Below, in pieces: positions 10,143-23,230 of a stretch of DNA of 64,000 nucleotides. A model generated the notes under the pieces. It did no database searches. It saw nothing but the letters and a program-made list of their open reading frames with translations, and was not told the origin of the DNA. Within the stretch, counting starts at the first letter, position 1; each line of letters opens with the position of its first letter. The DNA comes from Voacanga thouarsii (taxonomy: Eukaryota; Streptophyta; Magnoliopsida; Gentianales; Apocynaceae). Made by a program: the position numbers and the translations under genes. The DNA lies in the NCBI GenBank assembly GCA_026120185.1, contig JANUWF010002121.1:743501-807500 (forward strand). The letters are read 5' to 3'.

Positions 10143-11585
10143 TGTTGGGATTCGTAGACTCCTAAACGCGGAAAACATCTACGAATCCCTCCCGAGGACC
10201 CAAGTAAACGATTAAGAAGATCTAAGCTTTAAGAGTTACCTCTGGTTGCTGTAATCGAAATCCTTCGATTCTGGTTGCGCTGTTGTACGTTCGACCCGAA
10301 CAATCACCAGACGCTGCAGTATGCGAACGTCCTCTACGGATACACACCGCGAACTCACTCGATACCCGGGGAGTGCTAGCGCCTAGGGTTTGAGAGGTTT
10401 TTTCTCTGGTAGAGAATGGCACGAATGTTCTCAACCGAAAAATTGGACTATCGAAAGACGGCTAGGGTTTTCTTAAAAAAACCCTCGAACCTCTTAGAGT
10501 CCAACCCTAATCATATCTTATCATATTCTAATTTAAATTCAAATTAAATTAAAACTGATATGATAAGATTCTGCCATTATCTCGGTAATTTAACTAATTA
10601 TTTTACCGAGTCGATTCTTATAATCTGGATATCATCCGTATTCATCGAACCTGGTCACCAGAAAAATAACCTAACAAGTTCGCTTATTGTGTGACCCTAT
10701 AGGTTCATTTAACACTGGCAGCGTGCCTAAATCGTATTTAAATGGCCCACAAGTTATAAGCGGTTTCTAGCAAAACATTATAACTATCCAGGTTAAATGA
10801 AGATCGGTGATCTCTTTGAACCAAGCCATAATTTTATATTTAGTCCCTTTGTCACACGATATCCAGATTAAGCATAAGGCACGGAGCATGTCATCCTTAT
10901 TAAGCTTAATCAATTATTTCTTGATTTCATAGTAGACTGTTCAAACAAATGATATCAATATCTTAGATTGATATATTTGAGCACGGCCATGCATTTTTTA
11001 ACAGTCTAACTTATCAAGGGGCCCATGGATATCTCTCCCATAATTGAGAGGGACAAATTCCTTCACAATCAATCATATTCCTCTCCTTGATTTATTTTAT
11101 ATCCAACGAGTAGTCTAATTTATTATCTCGGTTAAAGACAACTTTAGACAATGTCAAAATATAGAATTTATCAAGTAAGAAACTATGATGAATTTAGGTC
11201 GAAGGACTTTCAATATTATTATGGCTAGAAAGTACTTATGACATATTCCATGAAGTACTCTCACAGTGGGTCATGTCCAATACAATGTTCTCTAACATTT
11301 ATTTATGTCTTGACTCGATATCACAAATATCCATGGCCAGTAAAACATAGCCATCAAGTCACAAACATACTAATCTTAATTTATTATTATTCCAATAATA
11401 ATAATCGATCAGGGACAGTTTTAGAATAGTCATTGTATTCATTGTAGGGTTTTACTATCAAGTCACGTACTTGATGACCAACAAAACAAAACTCACTATT
11501 CATGGAAAGGAAAGCCTCATATTATTATATAAAACATAATGACAATTGTATAAGTACAAATTGACTCTAGGGCATATCCCCAACA
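10143..11585 (-). mobile_element. Solo LTR (copia type) with 5-bp TSD
   Basis: The 1443-bp unit begins TGTTGGGATTCG and ends CATATCCCCAACA. It is flanked by the perfect duplication CTATC (10138-10142 and 11586-11590). On the minus strand it opens TGTTGGGGATATGCCCTAGAG, very like the LTR starts of E1 and B, so it is read as minus oriented. No internal domain, primer-binding site or polypurine tract adjoins it. This is the product expected from recombination between the two LTRs of one element. Confidence 0.92.
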
Positions 11586-11590
11586 CTATC

Positions 11591-12685
11591 TTCATCATGT
11601 CTTCTTTTACCTTTAAGCTTTAATGTCTTTTACAAAGGAATGATGAGGAAACATGATAAGTGGAAAGAGTTTGTATCTTTGCTTTGCGTTTGTTTTGATT
11701 GTGGTTTTCTTTAGGCCTTTATGTCATTGTCTTGTCCTGTCTTGATTTTTTGGCTTTCTAGTTAGGCGTCTTTTATCCTCCACCCAAATAAGGAAAGTAT
11801 TTTCCAATTTAAATGTGGGGGAGTGAATCGTGTCTTTATTAGCTTTCCTAGGATTTTTGTTAAGTACTTTTCTTTAGTGTATTTTCTTTTTGGTGTGTTT
11901 TATTTTGCTATTATTTTCTTTGTGCTTTTTTGTGTGTTTTATTTTGCATATAGGAATGAATTATTCTCGGATGCACTTCTTTTTCTTCTTCAAGATTTAA
12001 CATATTTTCGAACTTATTTCACTTGGGGAGTATTGTTTAACTTTATCCCCCATTTATCATTTTTGGTCCATTTGGAGATGCTTTATTGTCTTAATTTTTT
12101 GTCAATGAGGGCATTGACTAGTTTAAGAATGTGGGAGTGGTTTGGTGATATTCTTTATCCAAGTTTTTATCAATTTTCTTGGCGTTTCTTGAAATTTTGA
12201 GCTAATTTGAGAAAAAATTTAAAAAATTAAAAATTTTGAAAATTTGAAAGCAAAATTGCAAATTTTGACTATTATGGTATTGTTATTTTTTTTTCTTATG
12301 GCATAAGAATTTGGTTTAAAACTTATTTGAATGAGTTTTATTTTATGCAAACTTATATATTAAGTGTGATAGAGGTTAAGTCTTGAGAACTTGGATTAAC
12401 CTTGTTTATGTTTTAGTAGATATTGTGATATTTTGTTTCTTGAGGATTAATATTGATTTTGTGATGAAATATAAGTATGGAATTTTGATTAATTTTGGTG
12501 TTATGATTTTCTAAAGTAGTTATTATTCTATGTTTAAGTAAATAGGGTGAGAGGTGAGAATAATTTGGAAAAAAAGAGAGTCAAACCAGATGCATATACT
12601 TATTCTGGAAAAAGTGAGGAGAAAAAAAAGTCCGGGAATGCAAATCGTATGTCCTTTGGTGAAAAACGAGTAAAAAGAAGAAAAA
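11591..12685 (+). other. Unassigned, possibly 3' untranslated part of a gypsy element
   Basis: Continues the DNA left of the solo LTR. It has a purine run at about 11805-11826 (aaatgtgggggagtg), which resembles the tract near the 3' end of Tat-type gypsy elements, followed by T-rich DNA (11823-12300) whose Phe/Leu-rich open frame is a composition effect. A lysine-rich frame begins at 12547 but crosses into element D, so it is not a gene. Assignment is weak. Confidence 0.35.
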
Positions 12686-12689
12686 CAAC

Positions 12690-13385
12690 TTTCTTTGAGG
12701 CTTCTGAAGTTGCCATATACTTAGCTTCCGTATTGGAATCTCCAATACAAAATTGCTTAACACTCCTCCATGAAATTGCCTCTCTAGACAAAGTTAAAAC
12801 ATATCTAGCAGTGGATTTTCTTTTATCTTTATCCGCCTAGAAGTCTGATCAGTGTAACAGATAGGAATCAATTCATCGGCTCTATAGACACGCATATAAT
12901 CCCTTTTTCCTTTTAGGTTTTTAAATATATGCTTCACAGCTTGGCAATGTTCTTCACTTGGATTTGATTAATATATGTTAACCATGCCTACAGCAAAATA
13001 GATATCTAACATTGTGCAAAGCATAACATATATGGGACTTCCCACTGTCGAAGTATAGGCAATCCTACTCATTCTTTCCTTCTGTTCCTGTGTCTTAGGA
13101 CATTGTTTAGAAGATAAGGTTAATCTGTGCCTAAAAGGTATGATTTCCCCTTTACACTGATCCATGTTTAACTTAGCTAATATCTTGTTAATATAAGTAG
13201 ATTAGGGTAAGCCTAACTACCTATCTCTAAGAAACTTTATACTAAAAATGTAGCTAGCTTTTCCCATATCTTTCATGCTAAATTGACTTGATAGCCTAAC
13301 CTTTATAAATGACAATGTCCCTACATCATTTCCAATGAATAGAATATCATCTACATGGAATGTTATTTACATCATTTCTAACGAA
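12690..13385 (-). pseudogene. D reverse transcriptase C-terminal part and RNase H, broken
   Basis: On the minus strand: DDILFIGNDVGTLSF (about 13345-13300), SSQFSMKDMGKASY, then the open piece 13165-12968 with MDQCKGEII, QCPKTQEQKERMSRIAYTST and YVMLCTMLDIYFAVGMV, then RNase H AISWRSVKQFCI and EAKYMATSEASKKV (about 12800-12690). These are standard copia RT and RNase H blocks. The sequence preceding VDD has been replaced by integrase sequence through a deletion. Homology ends abruptly at the left, where unrelated DNA begins. Confidence 0.85.
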
Positions 13386-14125
13386 AACGCGTGTGATCAT
13401 CCACGAACATGATAAAATATTCATAACCTCCTCTAGCAAGTATAAGCATAGGACCACAAATATCAGTATAAACTAACTCAAGTATTTCCTTAGCCCTTTC
13501 CATCTTTTGAGTAAAGGACCTTTAGGCCATTTTACCCATAAGACAAAATTCACACTAAGGTAATTCTTCAAATTTCAATGAGTCCATGAACGCATTTTGG
13601 ATTACCTTGGATCTAATTAGGATTTATATGTCCAAAACTTAATTTTATAAGACATTTCTCTTCTTATTAATAGGTTCCATATGAATATTATTTATTTGAC
13701 AAATGATAGGATTAACATAGAATAAATTCCCCTACATGTTTCCAGGACAAAAAATTTTTCCATCTTTACTACTTGAAATATTAGAATGGAAAGAAATAGA
13801 ATATACTTGATTAATAATTCTCAAAACTGAAATTAAATTCTGTTTAAAAATAGAAACATATAAAATACCTTTTAGACTAAAATCCTATTACAATTAAATA
13901 AAAACTACAAGTCTCCCACTACTTCGGTACACACTTGTGTTGTTTGCTCATTTTAAGTCTATGCTCTCCTCTACTGAGTCGCATTATTATGTTGAACCCC
14001 TACAAGGAGTTACAGTTATAGTCAATGGCTTCAAAATCAATAATCCATGTGGATGATGATCGAACCATCAAAATAGACTCTAAGTAAAGTGCAATACCTA
14101 AAGAGCACTTGGCCAAAAAGTCGAA
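13386..14125 (-). pseudogene. D integrase N-terminal part, pre-integrase and protease region, broken
   Basis: Minus-strand reading gives CEFCLMGKMA (pre-integrase zinc-binding region, about 13555-13520), KEILELVYTDICGPM and RGGYEYFIMFVDDHTR (start of the rve core, about 13490-13390). The core then breaks off: the second Asp and the Glu are missing because of the deletion to the RT. The protease part (about 13700-14100) is too decayed for me to place its catalytic Asp. Confidence 0.75.
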
Positions 14126-14960
14126 CTAATCTTTTTTTAAATGCCTCTTCTTGTCACACTTGAAACACTTACTCTTGAGTTTGGCATTAAGCTTGGATGG
14201 ACCAGGCTTAGATACTTTCGGTTGGTCCCTTGTATTATTCTAGGCCTTCTTCTTCTTGAACTTCTTGGGTTAGACCCTAGTTCTAAAAGATGTACTAGAA
14301 TGAGTAACCAAAGCTTTCGATATAGGCTTTATAATTTTTTCAGCAGGCTGAAGTTTTTTCATCAACTCTATTAAAGATATATTCAACTTGTTCATGTTAT
14401 AGTTTAATTTGTACAGTTTAACTTGAACTGAGAGTACAAATCTGGCAAAGTCTCAAGAACTATGACAATTTGGCTCTTGAGATTAGTTGTTGCCTTTAGG
14501 ACCTTCTCCTATTCAAAATAAGCAATTATCTTAAGTATTTGCTCGCAAACCTATGCCCCCTCAGCCATCCTATTGTTCATAATTGCTCTAAGAGCTTTCT
14601 ATTTTGCAGGCCGACTCTTGTTAGCAAACATGATGCTCAATGATATATCGATATCATACGCAGTAGGTGTGCTCTCGTCCTTAGACTGAAGAACATTAGA
14701 TATGGAAGCCGACACATAGCATCGAACCATGCAATCGACTTTCTTTCTTGTTCTCTCAGCCTTATGATCTTGGTCCATGGAATTTTTTCCAATTTCAGGA
14801 CAGGGGTGTGTTAGAACATACTTATTCTCTTCAGCTATTAGTACTATGTTCATATTCCTTTTTCATTCCACGTAATTTGGTCCGATTAACTTATTCTCCT
14901 CAAGAACAATGGACAAAGGACAAAACCAGAAATTTTAGTTGAAGGGAAAAAGAACTTCAT
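14126..14960 (-). pseudogene. gag: D gag, broken
   Basis: The minus strand carries KNMNIVLIAEENKYVLTHPC (about 14880-14820) and CYVSASISNVLQ plus TAYDIDISLSIMF (14720-14625), matching copia Gag capsid sequences. A nucleocapsid knuckle follows at about 14170-14130: KCFKCDKKRHLKKD keeps two Cys and the His but has Asp where the last Cys is expected. Stops and frameshifts occur between these parts. The N-terminal codons lie near 14960. Confidence 0.8.
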
Positions 14961-15050
14961 TCAGAAAAATGTTTCTTTTGAAAAACATATAAGAAATACA
15001 TATTTAAACACCATATTTTATGCATGATATGGTTAACATATTAAAACCAT

Positions 15051-16746
15051 TGTTAGTTTCTCACGCAATTAGAGACGTAAAATAGTGGAAGAAAAACGAG
15101 AAACCATACCACGATTAGCATACATGTGAAATACATCAAAGAAAAAGGTAAAGAATATATCTTTAATGCCTTTGGTGATCTCTCCGATGTTTAAAATTTC
15201 TTCTTGCTAATGGCACGATCTAGTAATCGATCAAACGAATATGTTTTTCTTATTATTCGGCCACAACCACTACAAGTCAAGAGTAGGTTTGCCTCCAACA
15301 GTATCCACACAAGGGGAAAAACTTAAGACTCCGTAACTTCTATGCTAGCAGATGGTTTTCGACAGCTAGGGTATATTGAGGAAGGAGAAAAGGGTTTTTT
15401 TTTTTTTCGTAAAGAATAAATCTCTGTATAATTACAGTTTCTTAAACCTACGAAAAAACCACACCTAAATACGACATATATATCTCATATACACATCTTT
15501 GCGTATTTCAATTTCCTAAACAAATTAGGATTTAACAATTATGATTTGACCCGTAAATTATAACTACCTATAATTTGACTGTAGAAAACTTCTTCTTCTC
15601 ACAATTAATCCTATAATGTTATCAAATAACATCTCGAGTTCTTAATCCTCTATTGTACATAACCTATTAGGTTTCTTGGTCTATTGGCAGCTATATGAAT
15701 TAATCCCAACAGTTTTAGGATTAATAACCCTTAATTATTAGAATTAACTTATTAATTCTAATTAGGATTAATTTATTAGTTTCCTAATTAATGAATCCAT
15801 ATTTGGCAGATCATGAGCGGCATCTAGCAATATATTATGACCACCCAGAAGTCTAGAAAGTTAAGTAACTTGACATAAACCTTTCAATAATAAACATCAG
15901 TGCAAAAAATTCATTTCACCATGCAATTTCTTATTTGGTTTAGAGTATGGAATTAGTACCAACTTCTTTCAGAATATTAATTAATTCTGGCCCGAATATT
16001 TTAGTACTTAATCTCGGAATTTATTACTTATTATGTGTATCAATTAGAACTATTTCCAATACATAGTTGCCTCGCCCAAAGATTTCTCGAGTAGTGATTC
16101 CTACAAGTGGCCTTGAGATATTCGCTTCTACTATTACAAGTGGTGAATCCTATATTGATTCTCTCAACTACTTTTATTTACTTCATATTATACCTAATAT
16201 CCATCTCATAGATGGTCGTGTAGGGACTTTTTGGAATCAAAGTCTAATGCTTAGCAAATAAAGTACCTCAGAGATTTCAAATCTAAGGATATTTGCACAT
16301 TTGTTATGATGGGATTTTATCACTTGTATTAAATAGTTATTAATGTGATAATCTTATAGGTAGGTCATCCAATGTACTTGTTCTAGTAACAAGTATCTAC
16401 ATGTTAACTTTGAGTATTACAATACTCTCGGATGTGAGAACTACTGCCTGATCAAATCAGGAAGTATAATATGTGCTAGTCTTAACGCATTAACGATATC
16501 CTATCTCATTAATACTATGATTATGGATAATTTAAATACAAACACTATCTAGTATAGTAGGAACCTTACATCATGATCTTATCATGATTTCCTTAACACA
16601 GAGCTGCACTTGGGAATTTATCTAACAATTATATTCACACGAAAAAATAAATAAATCAAACTGAAAGATAAATAATGCATTGTATTTTTAAACAAATGTA
16701 CAATATATAAAATACATATGATTAGCTCTAAGGCATAAGACTAACA
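15051..16746 (-). repeat. A 3' LTR
   Basis: Begins TGTTAGTTTCTCACGC and ends AGACTAACA. It matches the split 5' LTR (31076-31933 plus 44169-45070). A polypurine tract lies to its right, which fixes it as the 3' LTR of a minus-strand element. Confidence 0.9.
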
Positions 16747-16928
16747 ACCTCCCACTTATAGTAGAGCCAATCATTTATGTATCTAGTACCAAATGACTCA
16801 ACATGTTTATCATATTTATTTTGGGTATTTCTTTAGTGAGTTGGTCAGTTATGTTCTCATCCATGGGATCTTTCTCTAATTTTACGTCTTGCCTACCTAT
16901 TATCTCCTAGATTAGGTGATAGCATCTT
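16747..16928 (-). pseudogene. A polypurine tract and RNase H C-terminus
   Basis: The first bases, read on the minus strand as ctataagtgggaggt, are the polypurine tract next to the 3' LTR. Upstream on the same strand lie RQDVKLEKDPMDENITDQLT and a NMLSHLVLDT C-terminus, matching the end of E1 RNase H. The frame continues at 25407, on the far side of element B, so the domain was split by that insertion. Confidence 0.88.
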
Positions 16929-18779
16929 TGTTAGGATTGTACTCTAGAAGCAATCACATATACAATGTATTTTGCACATTAAATCAATAAAATACATTCT
17001 TTATGTTTCAATTTCTTTAATTCATATGTTTATGTATATAAAACAATTAGATAAAGCTTTAAGTACAACACTATGTTAAGGAAATCATAATAGAGATCGT
17101 GATGTGAGGTTCCTACTATACTAGAATGTGTTTGTTCTCAAATTATCCCTAATCATAGTATTAATGAGATAGGACATCGTTAATACATTAAGATTAATGT
17201 GTGTTATACTTCTTGATTTAATCAAGTAGTGGTTCTCACGTCTGTGAGTATTGTGATACTCAAAATTAACACGTGGATGTTTGTTACTTGAAGAAGTACA
17301 TTAAATGACCTAACTATAAGACAATCACATGGATAACTATTTAGTGCCAGTGATAGAATCTCATTATAGTAAATGTGCAAGTATCCTTAGACTTGAGAAC
17401 TTCAAGGTACTTTATTTGTTCAGCGTTGTACTTTGATTCCAATCTCTGGAGTCCTTATAAGACCGCCTATAGGATGGACATTAGGAACAACGTGAAGTAA
17501 ATAAAAGTAGTTGAGAGGATCAATAAATGATTTACCACTCCTAATAGTAGGAGCTAATATCTCAAGGCCATATGTAAGAATCATTACTCAAGAAATCCTT
17601 GGCCAATGCAACTATGTGTTGGAAATAGTTCCAATTGAGACACATGATGAGTAATGGATTTCGGGAACAAGTACTAAAATATTGTCAAAATTAATTAATA
17701 TTTTGAAGGGAGTTGGTACTAATTCCATGTTCTAAACTGATTGAGATATTGTACGGTGAAAGAAGTTTATTGCACTGACGTTTTGCTATTGCAAGGTTTA
17801 TGTCAAGCCACTTGACTTTTTAAATTTTTGGGCGGTCATGATGTATTCCTAAATACTGCTCTTGATCTACAAAATATAGATTTATTAATTATATAATTAA
17901 TAAATTTAATTCTAATTAGAATTAATAAATTAATTCTAATTGCTAAAAGGATTGTTAATTCTATTATAATAGAATTAATTCATATTAGCTACCAAATGAC
18001 TAGAAAACCTAATAGGTCACATATAATAGAGGAATTGGTTCTCAAAATATTATTTGATATTATTATAGGGTTAATTTGTGAGAAAAATAATTATTTTGGG
18101 CTAATTATAAAGTGTTATAATTATTTGAGGTAAATTGCTATTATTAAATCCCTATAGGTGAATTATAAATTTGTTATAATTCATAAGGCCTAATTGTAAT
18201 TCTTGAAATTCCTAAGCCCATAATTGATAAAGAGGAATAAAAATATTTGTTTCCTAACAGGAATTAAGAAATATGTACGTGTATCTATTTTATCTTCTTG
18301 TGGCGACTGTTTTTGGAAAAAAAAAAGAAAATTAATTTCCTATTCATAAATAAAGAATGTATTCTATGTGGATATAAGAAAATTGGCCGCCGTAAGGAAG
18401 AAATATGTAGTACACACAACAGAGAGTTTTTCTTCTATTCTTTTCAAAAAAAAAAAAAAAGAAAACAATTTCTTCCCAATTAAATTAATTATAAAGCTAC
18501 CAAGTATTATTGTACTAGCATAGATTTTGGTGGTTTTTGACTACATTCTTCGTGTGGATCAATATTAGAGAAATTCTTATCCTTAGAATTTGATGGCTCG
18601 ATTGGATTGACTTTTGAAAGGGATTTGCATTGAAGAAAAATTTTTAAAAGCGGCATTTTTGAGGTAATTAATTTTTCTTCCATTCTTATGATCTGTTTAA
18701 TTACATACGAGACCATTGCGTAGATTTCATTTTATTTTTCTGCTGTGTGTAAACTGATTTGCATGATCGAAATCTAACA
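16929..18779 (+). repeat. B 5' LTR
   Basis: 1851 bp, TGTTAGGATT to AATCTAACA, so both canonical TG and CA ends are preserved. Closely related to the E1 LTRs. The U5 side contains A-rich tracts near 18320 and 18450. Confidence 0.92.
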
Positions 18780-18780
18780 G

Positions 18781-18792
18781 TAGTATCAGAGC
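18781..18792 (+). promoter_or_regulatory. B primer-binding site (tRNA-iMet)
   Basis: TAGTATCAGAGC, one mismatch (G to A) from the canonical TGGTATCAGAGC, one base after the LTR. Confidence 0.88.
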
Positions 18793-20832
18793 TGTCATGT
18801 ATGTGTTTTACGGATTTTATTATTATTTTGAAATTATTGCAAAATAAATTCGACATTATGAAATTATTTCATAAATATTTTAAATTTAAAAAAGGTTCAA
18901 AATTATATTTGGGTCTATGAAAATTGTTTCATGTAAAATTTTATTTTTGAAATTTTTTTACTCGATTATATATATATATATATATATATTTGAGTATTAA
19001 TTATTGAAATTAGTTTAAGTAAATTATAGAAATTGTTTCCTTTAATTCATAGAAATTGGTTCTATGAAAAAGATAAAAAAAAAAAAAAAAAGTCTTGTTT
19101 CCTTAAATTCGTTAAGAAAACTAAAGCCGAAAAAGAGAAAAAATTTCGTTAATTCACTAACGAAAAAATTCGTTAAGGAAACAATTTTCTGGTATTTGTT
19201 TTGGTTGCATCCTTAGGAGGATGATTTATAGCCTTGGGAGGCTTGTGCTATTCTTATATTTTGAAAAGGAATTCCGTTTACCATATTCAATTGCAGTGTG
19301 TTGACCAGCATCTTGAATTGATTGCAATTCAAATTTGTTCCAATTGATTGAATTGGAAACTCTCTCCAATTATCAGACATTAAGCACTTTACGCACAGCT
19401 TTGGAAATTAGCCATGGCTCGACTGGAATTGTTTCAGCCGAGACCACCTATGGTAGTATTTTTTTTCGGACCAGCTAGTCACCGGCTCTAGCAAGCCGTG
19501 GCCAAGCTTCAATTAAAAAATATATTTTTTTTTTGGTTGAAGCCATGCGCGGCTATGTGTGAAATCTGTAGATTCTTGATTAGAAATTGGTTCCAATCAT
19601 TGAATCAATATATATATAATTTTTTTAAAGTTTCAATCTTCATGTGTTTGGCTGCCGATTTTCTGGTTATTGCTTCAAGGATCCAATGAAATATTTTATT
19701 TCAAAAAGGATTTCAAGATTTTTCCCAAAATTTGATTTTGGGATTAATTAATTAAATTTCTAAAATAATTATTTTAGAACTTAATATTTGATGCATATTT
19801 ATTTATTTAATTTTGCTTAATGTTTTTAAGCATAATATTCGCATATTGGCTTGGTTATGGATTTAGACTAAATTAATTTGATTAATTTAAATTGTGTCAT
19901 GCATTTTATCGCTTTGTTTTAAATAAATAGGTCCTGCGTTTTCTACCTTTCTTTGTAATTTTCTTGTAATTTCTATTCTTATATAATTCTCCTCAAATGT
20001 AACTCGAGGTTTCTTAATTAGGAATTTATATAATTAGATTACATAGGTTAAATAAGATTGGAAATTATTTTATGAATCTATATAGATGGCAATCAAGGTG
20101 AAACTAGAAGATGGTAAGACTTTCTTCTAAAAATATGTATGAACATATAGGTTTTGACCAAATTTAATTTCCTTTTTGGCTCATGGAAATTAATATAGAA
20201 AAAGTCCATAACCAAGCCATGTAATTGAGTCTACTACAATTATGTTAAAGTGTTGATATTTTGCATGCCAAACGATAAGACTATTAATTAAATAATTAAA
20301 ATATCTCAAACAATATCAAATCTAAAGCCTTCCGTTAATATAGTAAGAACGAGAGTTCTTTTTCGAGATTAGATTATTGGGCACACCCAAGCTTACTTGA
20401 TATTGAGCATGTTTAAGTTATGAAATATGATTCATACTTAATGGGTTGGATTTAACTAATATCTTTATCCCGGTTGGGCATACCCATGCATAAAGAATAT
20501 TAGAGGCTAAGTTGGGGTAGCACTAAGTGCATTAAGATTAAAAGATGTTAATCACCTAACGATCCCATAGTTACATTTGATGTAATTGGTATTGGATACC
20601 TACTATTGAATTTAGGAGTGGTTTGTTGGGCATACCCACGGTTATTCTTAAAGAATTTGGATACTGGACCACTAGGAAAGGTTCCAACGCGCTTTCTCTA
20701 GTCAATAGTGAGGGTTATTGATTTGAAGAAAATAGTAGGTTAAATATGTGTTTAATTAGAGACTTAATTAAATGCATTTCATGTGCATATACATAATCTA
20801 ATGTCTCTTATCTTTTATCTAGGTCATTTGCA
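18793..20832 (+). other. B untranslated leader
   Basis: About 2 kb without coding signal. A short (TA)n is at 18968-18989 and an A tract at about 19076-19091. The part 20500-20830 is close to E1 3540-3870. Small open frames such as 19498-19689 are not supported by any motif. Confidence 0.8.
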
Positions 20833-21665
20833 TCAAGACAACAAATTTGAACTTACGTAACATTTTGGAAATAAATAAGCTCACCAAATCAAACTTCTAG
20901 GATTGGTATAAAAATTTAAGAATCGTTTTCAAATCGAAAAAGTTGCTCTACGTGTTAGATACTCCAATTCCATCACCACCAGCTGATGATACTCTTGGTG
21001 AAGAGTATGAAGTCTATAAAAAGCATAAAGAGGATAGTGGCATAGCATCTTATATCATGCTGGCGTCAATGACCACTGAGTTTCAAAAATCGCATGAGCA
21101 TATGAATGCTCATACTATTATCTTCCATCTAAGAGAGCTTTTTAATAAGCAAGCAAGGATGGGGAGATATGAGAAATCTAAGCTGTTATTCCGTTTTAAG
21201 ATGGTAGAAAGCACTTCGGTAGCCACTCATGGACTTAAGATGCTAGGGTTAATTGAGAAGCTTGGATCACTTGGGTTTACTATAGATCACGAATTAAGTA
21301 TAGACTTAATTCTTCAATCTTTGCCAGTTAGTTTTTCACAATTTGTAATGAACTACTAGATGAATAATATTGAGACTACAATGCCTGAGTTGAGCAACCT
21401 TCTTAAGAATGTAGAGTCTTCTATGAAGAAAGAAAATAATACACTTTTTTTGATTGATTCTTCTTCTAAAAGGAAAAATGTTTTTAGAAGGAAGAATAAG
21501 AATCCAATTGAACCTAAAGGTGGTGTAACGAAGAAGGAGACAACTACTGAAGGTCCATGTCACCATTGTAGGAAAATGGACCATTGTAGGGGCAACTGCA
21601 AAAGCTACTTGAGACTATTAAAGAAAAGAAGCAGAAGGAGAAGCTTGCAAGCACTTCTACTTTAA
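20833..21665 (+). pseudogene. gag: B gag, nearly readable
   Basis: Best preserved Gag of this family in the window. The codon corresponding to the E1 start ATG is AAG here, and an early stop lies in the first 25 codons. An open frame from 20943 to 21359 carries PPADDTLGEEYEVYKKH, FHLRELFNKQ, LLFRFKMVE and LILQSLPVSFSQFVMNY, followed in frame, after one stop, by 21360-21665. The zinc knuckle CHHCRKMDHCRGNC (about 21559-21600) fits CX2CX4HX4C completely. A basic lysine/arginine-rich stretch precedes and follows the knuckle. Confidence 0.88.
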
Positions 21666-22295
21666 CTCCTGGTATATTTATGATTGATATCAATACTACT
21701 TTTAACAATGAGATATAGGTATTGGATATCGGATGTGGATCTCAATTGTGTAATAATTTGCAGAGACTAAAGAACAGTAGGAAGGTAGAGAAAGGTGATG
21801 TGGACCTTCGAATAGCAAATGGAGCAAAGGTTGCTGCACTTGCTGTAGGGACTTATCATCTACACCTGCCATCTGAATTAAATCTAGAATTACAAAACTA
21901 TTTTTATGTACCAATTTTACTTAAAAATATTATCTCAATTGCTTGTTTAGACTTGTTTGGATTTTATGTAAGTTTAAAGAACAAAAGTTATTCTTTTTCA
22001 TTACATGATATCCATTACGGTATTACAACTTTGATGAATGGCTTATATATTCTAGAAATAGATAATTAAGTTCTCAATATAAACAATAAAAGGCCAAGAG
22101 AAGATAACACAAACACATCCTACTTATGGCATTGTCATTTAGGCCATGTAAATGAGAATCACATTTCTAAATTACATAAGTATGGTGACTTAGACTCATT
22201 TGATTTTGAATCAAATGAGACTTGTGAATCTTGCTTACTAGGAAAAATGACTAAAATCTCTTTTTCTAAAAAAAGGAAAAGGGTTAAGTAATTAT
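21666..22295 (+). pseudogene. B protease and GAG-pre-integrase domain, broken
   Basis: The frame 21722-22069 contains DIGCGSQLCNNLQ at its start (catalytic Asp retained, next residue Ile) and runs through VEKGDVDLRIANGAKVAALA and YFYVPILLKNIISIACLD. After a stop at about 22067 the pre-integrase part follows: YLWHCHLGHVNENHISKLH, CESCLLGKMTK (about 22120-22250). The His and Cys positions of the zinc-binding module are present. Confidence 0.85.
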
Positions 22296-23230
22296 TGAAA
22301 CTAATACATATTGATGTATGTGGACCAATGACATTACAAGTAAGAGGGGGTTATCAATACTTCATTACATTCATCGATGATTATTCTTAATTTAGGTATT
22401 TGTGTTTAATGAAATACAAATCTGAACATTTGACAAGTTTAAAGAATTCAGAAATGAAGTAGAGAAACAACTTGGTAAGAGTATTAAAACTCTAAAATCC
22501 GATCGAGGAGGAGAATACTTAAGTCAAGAGTTTCTAAGTTATCTTAGAGATAGTGGGATATTATCTCAATGGACTCGGCCACTTATACCTTAGCATAATG
22601 GTATATCTGAGAGAAGGAATCGAATTTTATTAGATATGGTTCAATCCATGATAGCTTTTGTTGATCTACCAAAATCATTTTGGGGATTTGCATTGGAAAC
22701 CATTGTTTACATACTAAACAGAGTTCCATCAAAGACGGTTGACACTACCCCATTAGAGTTATTTTATGTTAAAAGACCAAAGCTAACTCTCATGAGAATT
22801 TGGGGATGTTTTGCTTATATGAAGAGGATAAAGTCAAACATATTAGAAAATAAATTTGATAAGTGTTTGTTTGTTGAATATCCAAAAGAATCTCAAAGAT
22901 ATTATTTCTATCTCCCTATTAGAAACAAAGTGTTTGTTTCAAGGCATGCTGTTTTCCTAGAGAAGGAATTCATGTTTAAAGGAGATGGTGCAAGCAAGAT
23001 TGAATTTAGTAAAGTTCAAGAAGCCCAAACAAATAATGATCACTCAGTTGATCCCGAGTCTATTTATCTAATAGATGAACCGTCTACTACACAAGAACCT
23101 CGTAGGTTAATTAGGATACGGGTAGCACCTGAGAGATATGAATTTCTCATTACTGACCACAATAACGCATCTCTCATAGAAGAAGATGAGCTTACCACTT
23201 ACCACTTATGAAGAAGTTCTGAATAGTTTA
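22296..23230 (+). pseudogene. B integrase core and linker, broken
   Basis: The first-Asp block reads HIDVCGPM (about 22310). A frameshift occurs at about 22425 and a stop replaces a residue at about 22388. The second Asp is at 22501-22503 and the Glu at 22609-22611, again DD35E. The long open frame 22636-23211 (191 codons) covers the end of the core and the copia linker, with SFWGFALETIVYILNRVPSK, RIWGCFAYMKRIKS, KCLFVEYPKES and APERYEFLITDHNN. Confidence 0.88.

Noticed and set aside
11823..12200. 125-codon Phe/Leu-rich frame resembling a membrane protein
   Set aside because: The DNA is T-rich and the hydrophobic residues follow from composition; no homologous domain or gene context.
12547..12840. 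97-codon lysine-rich frame
   Set aside because: Its second half is the antisense of the RNase H of element D; the frame crosses an element boundary.
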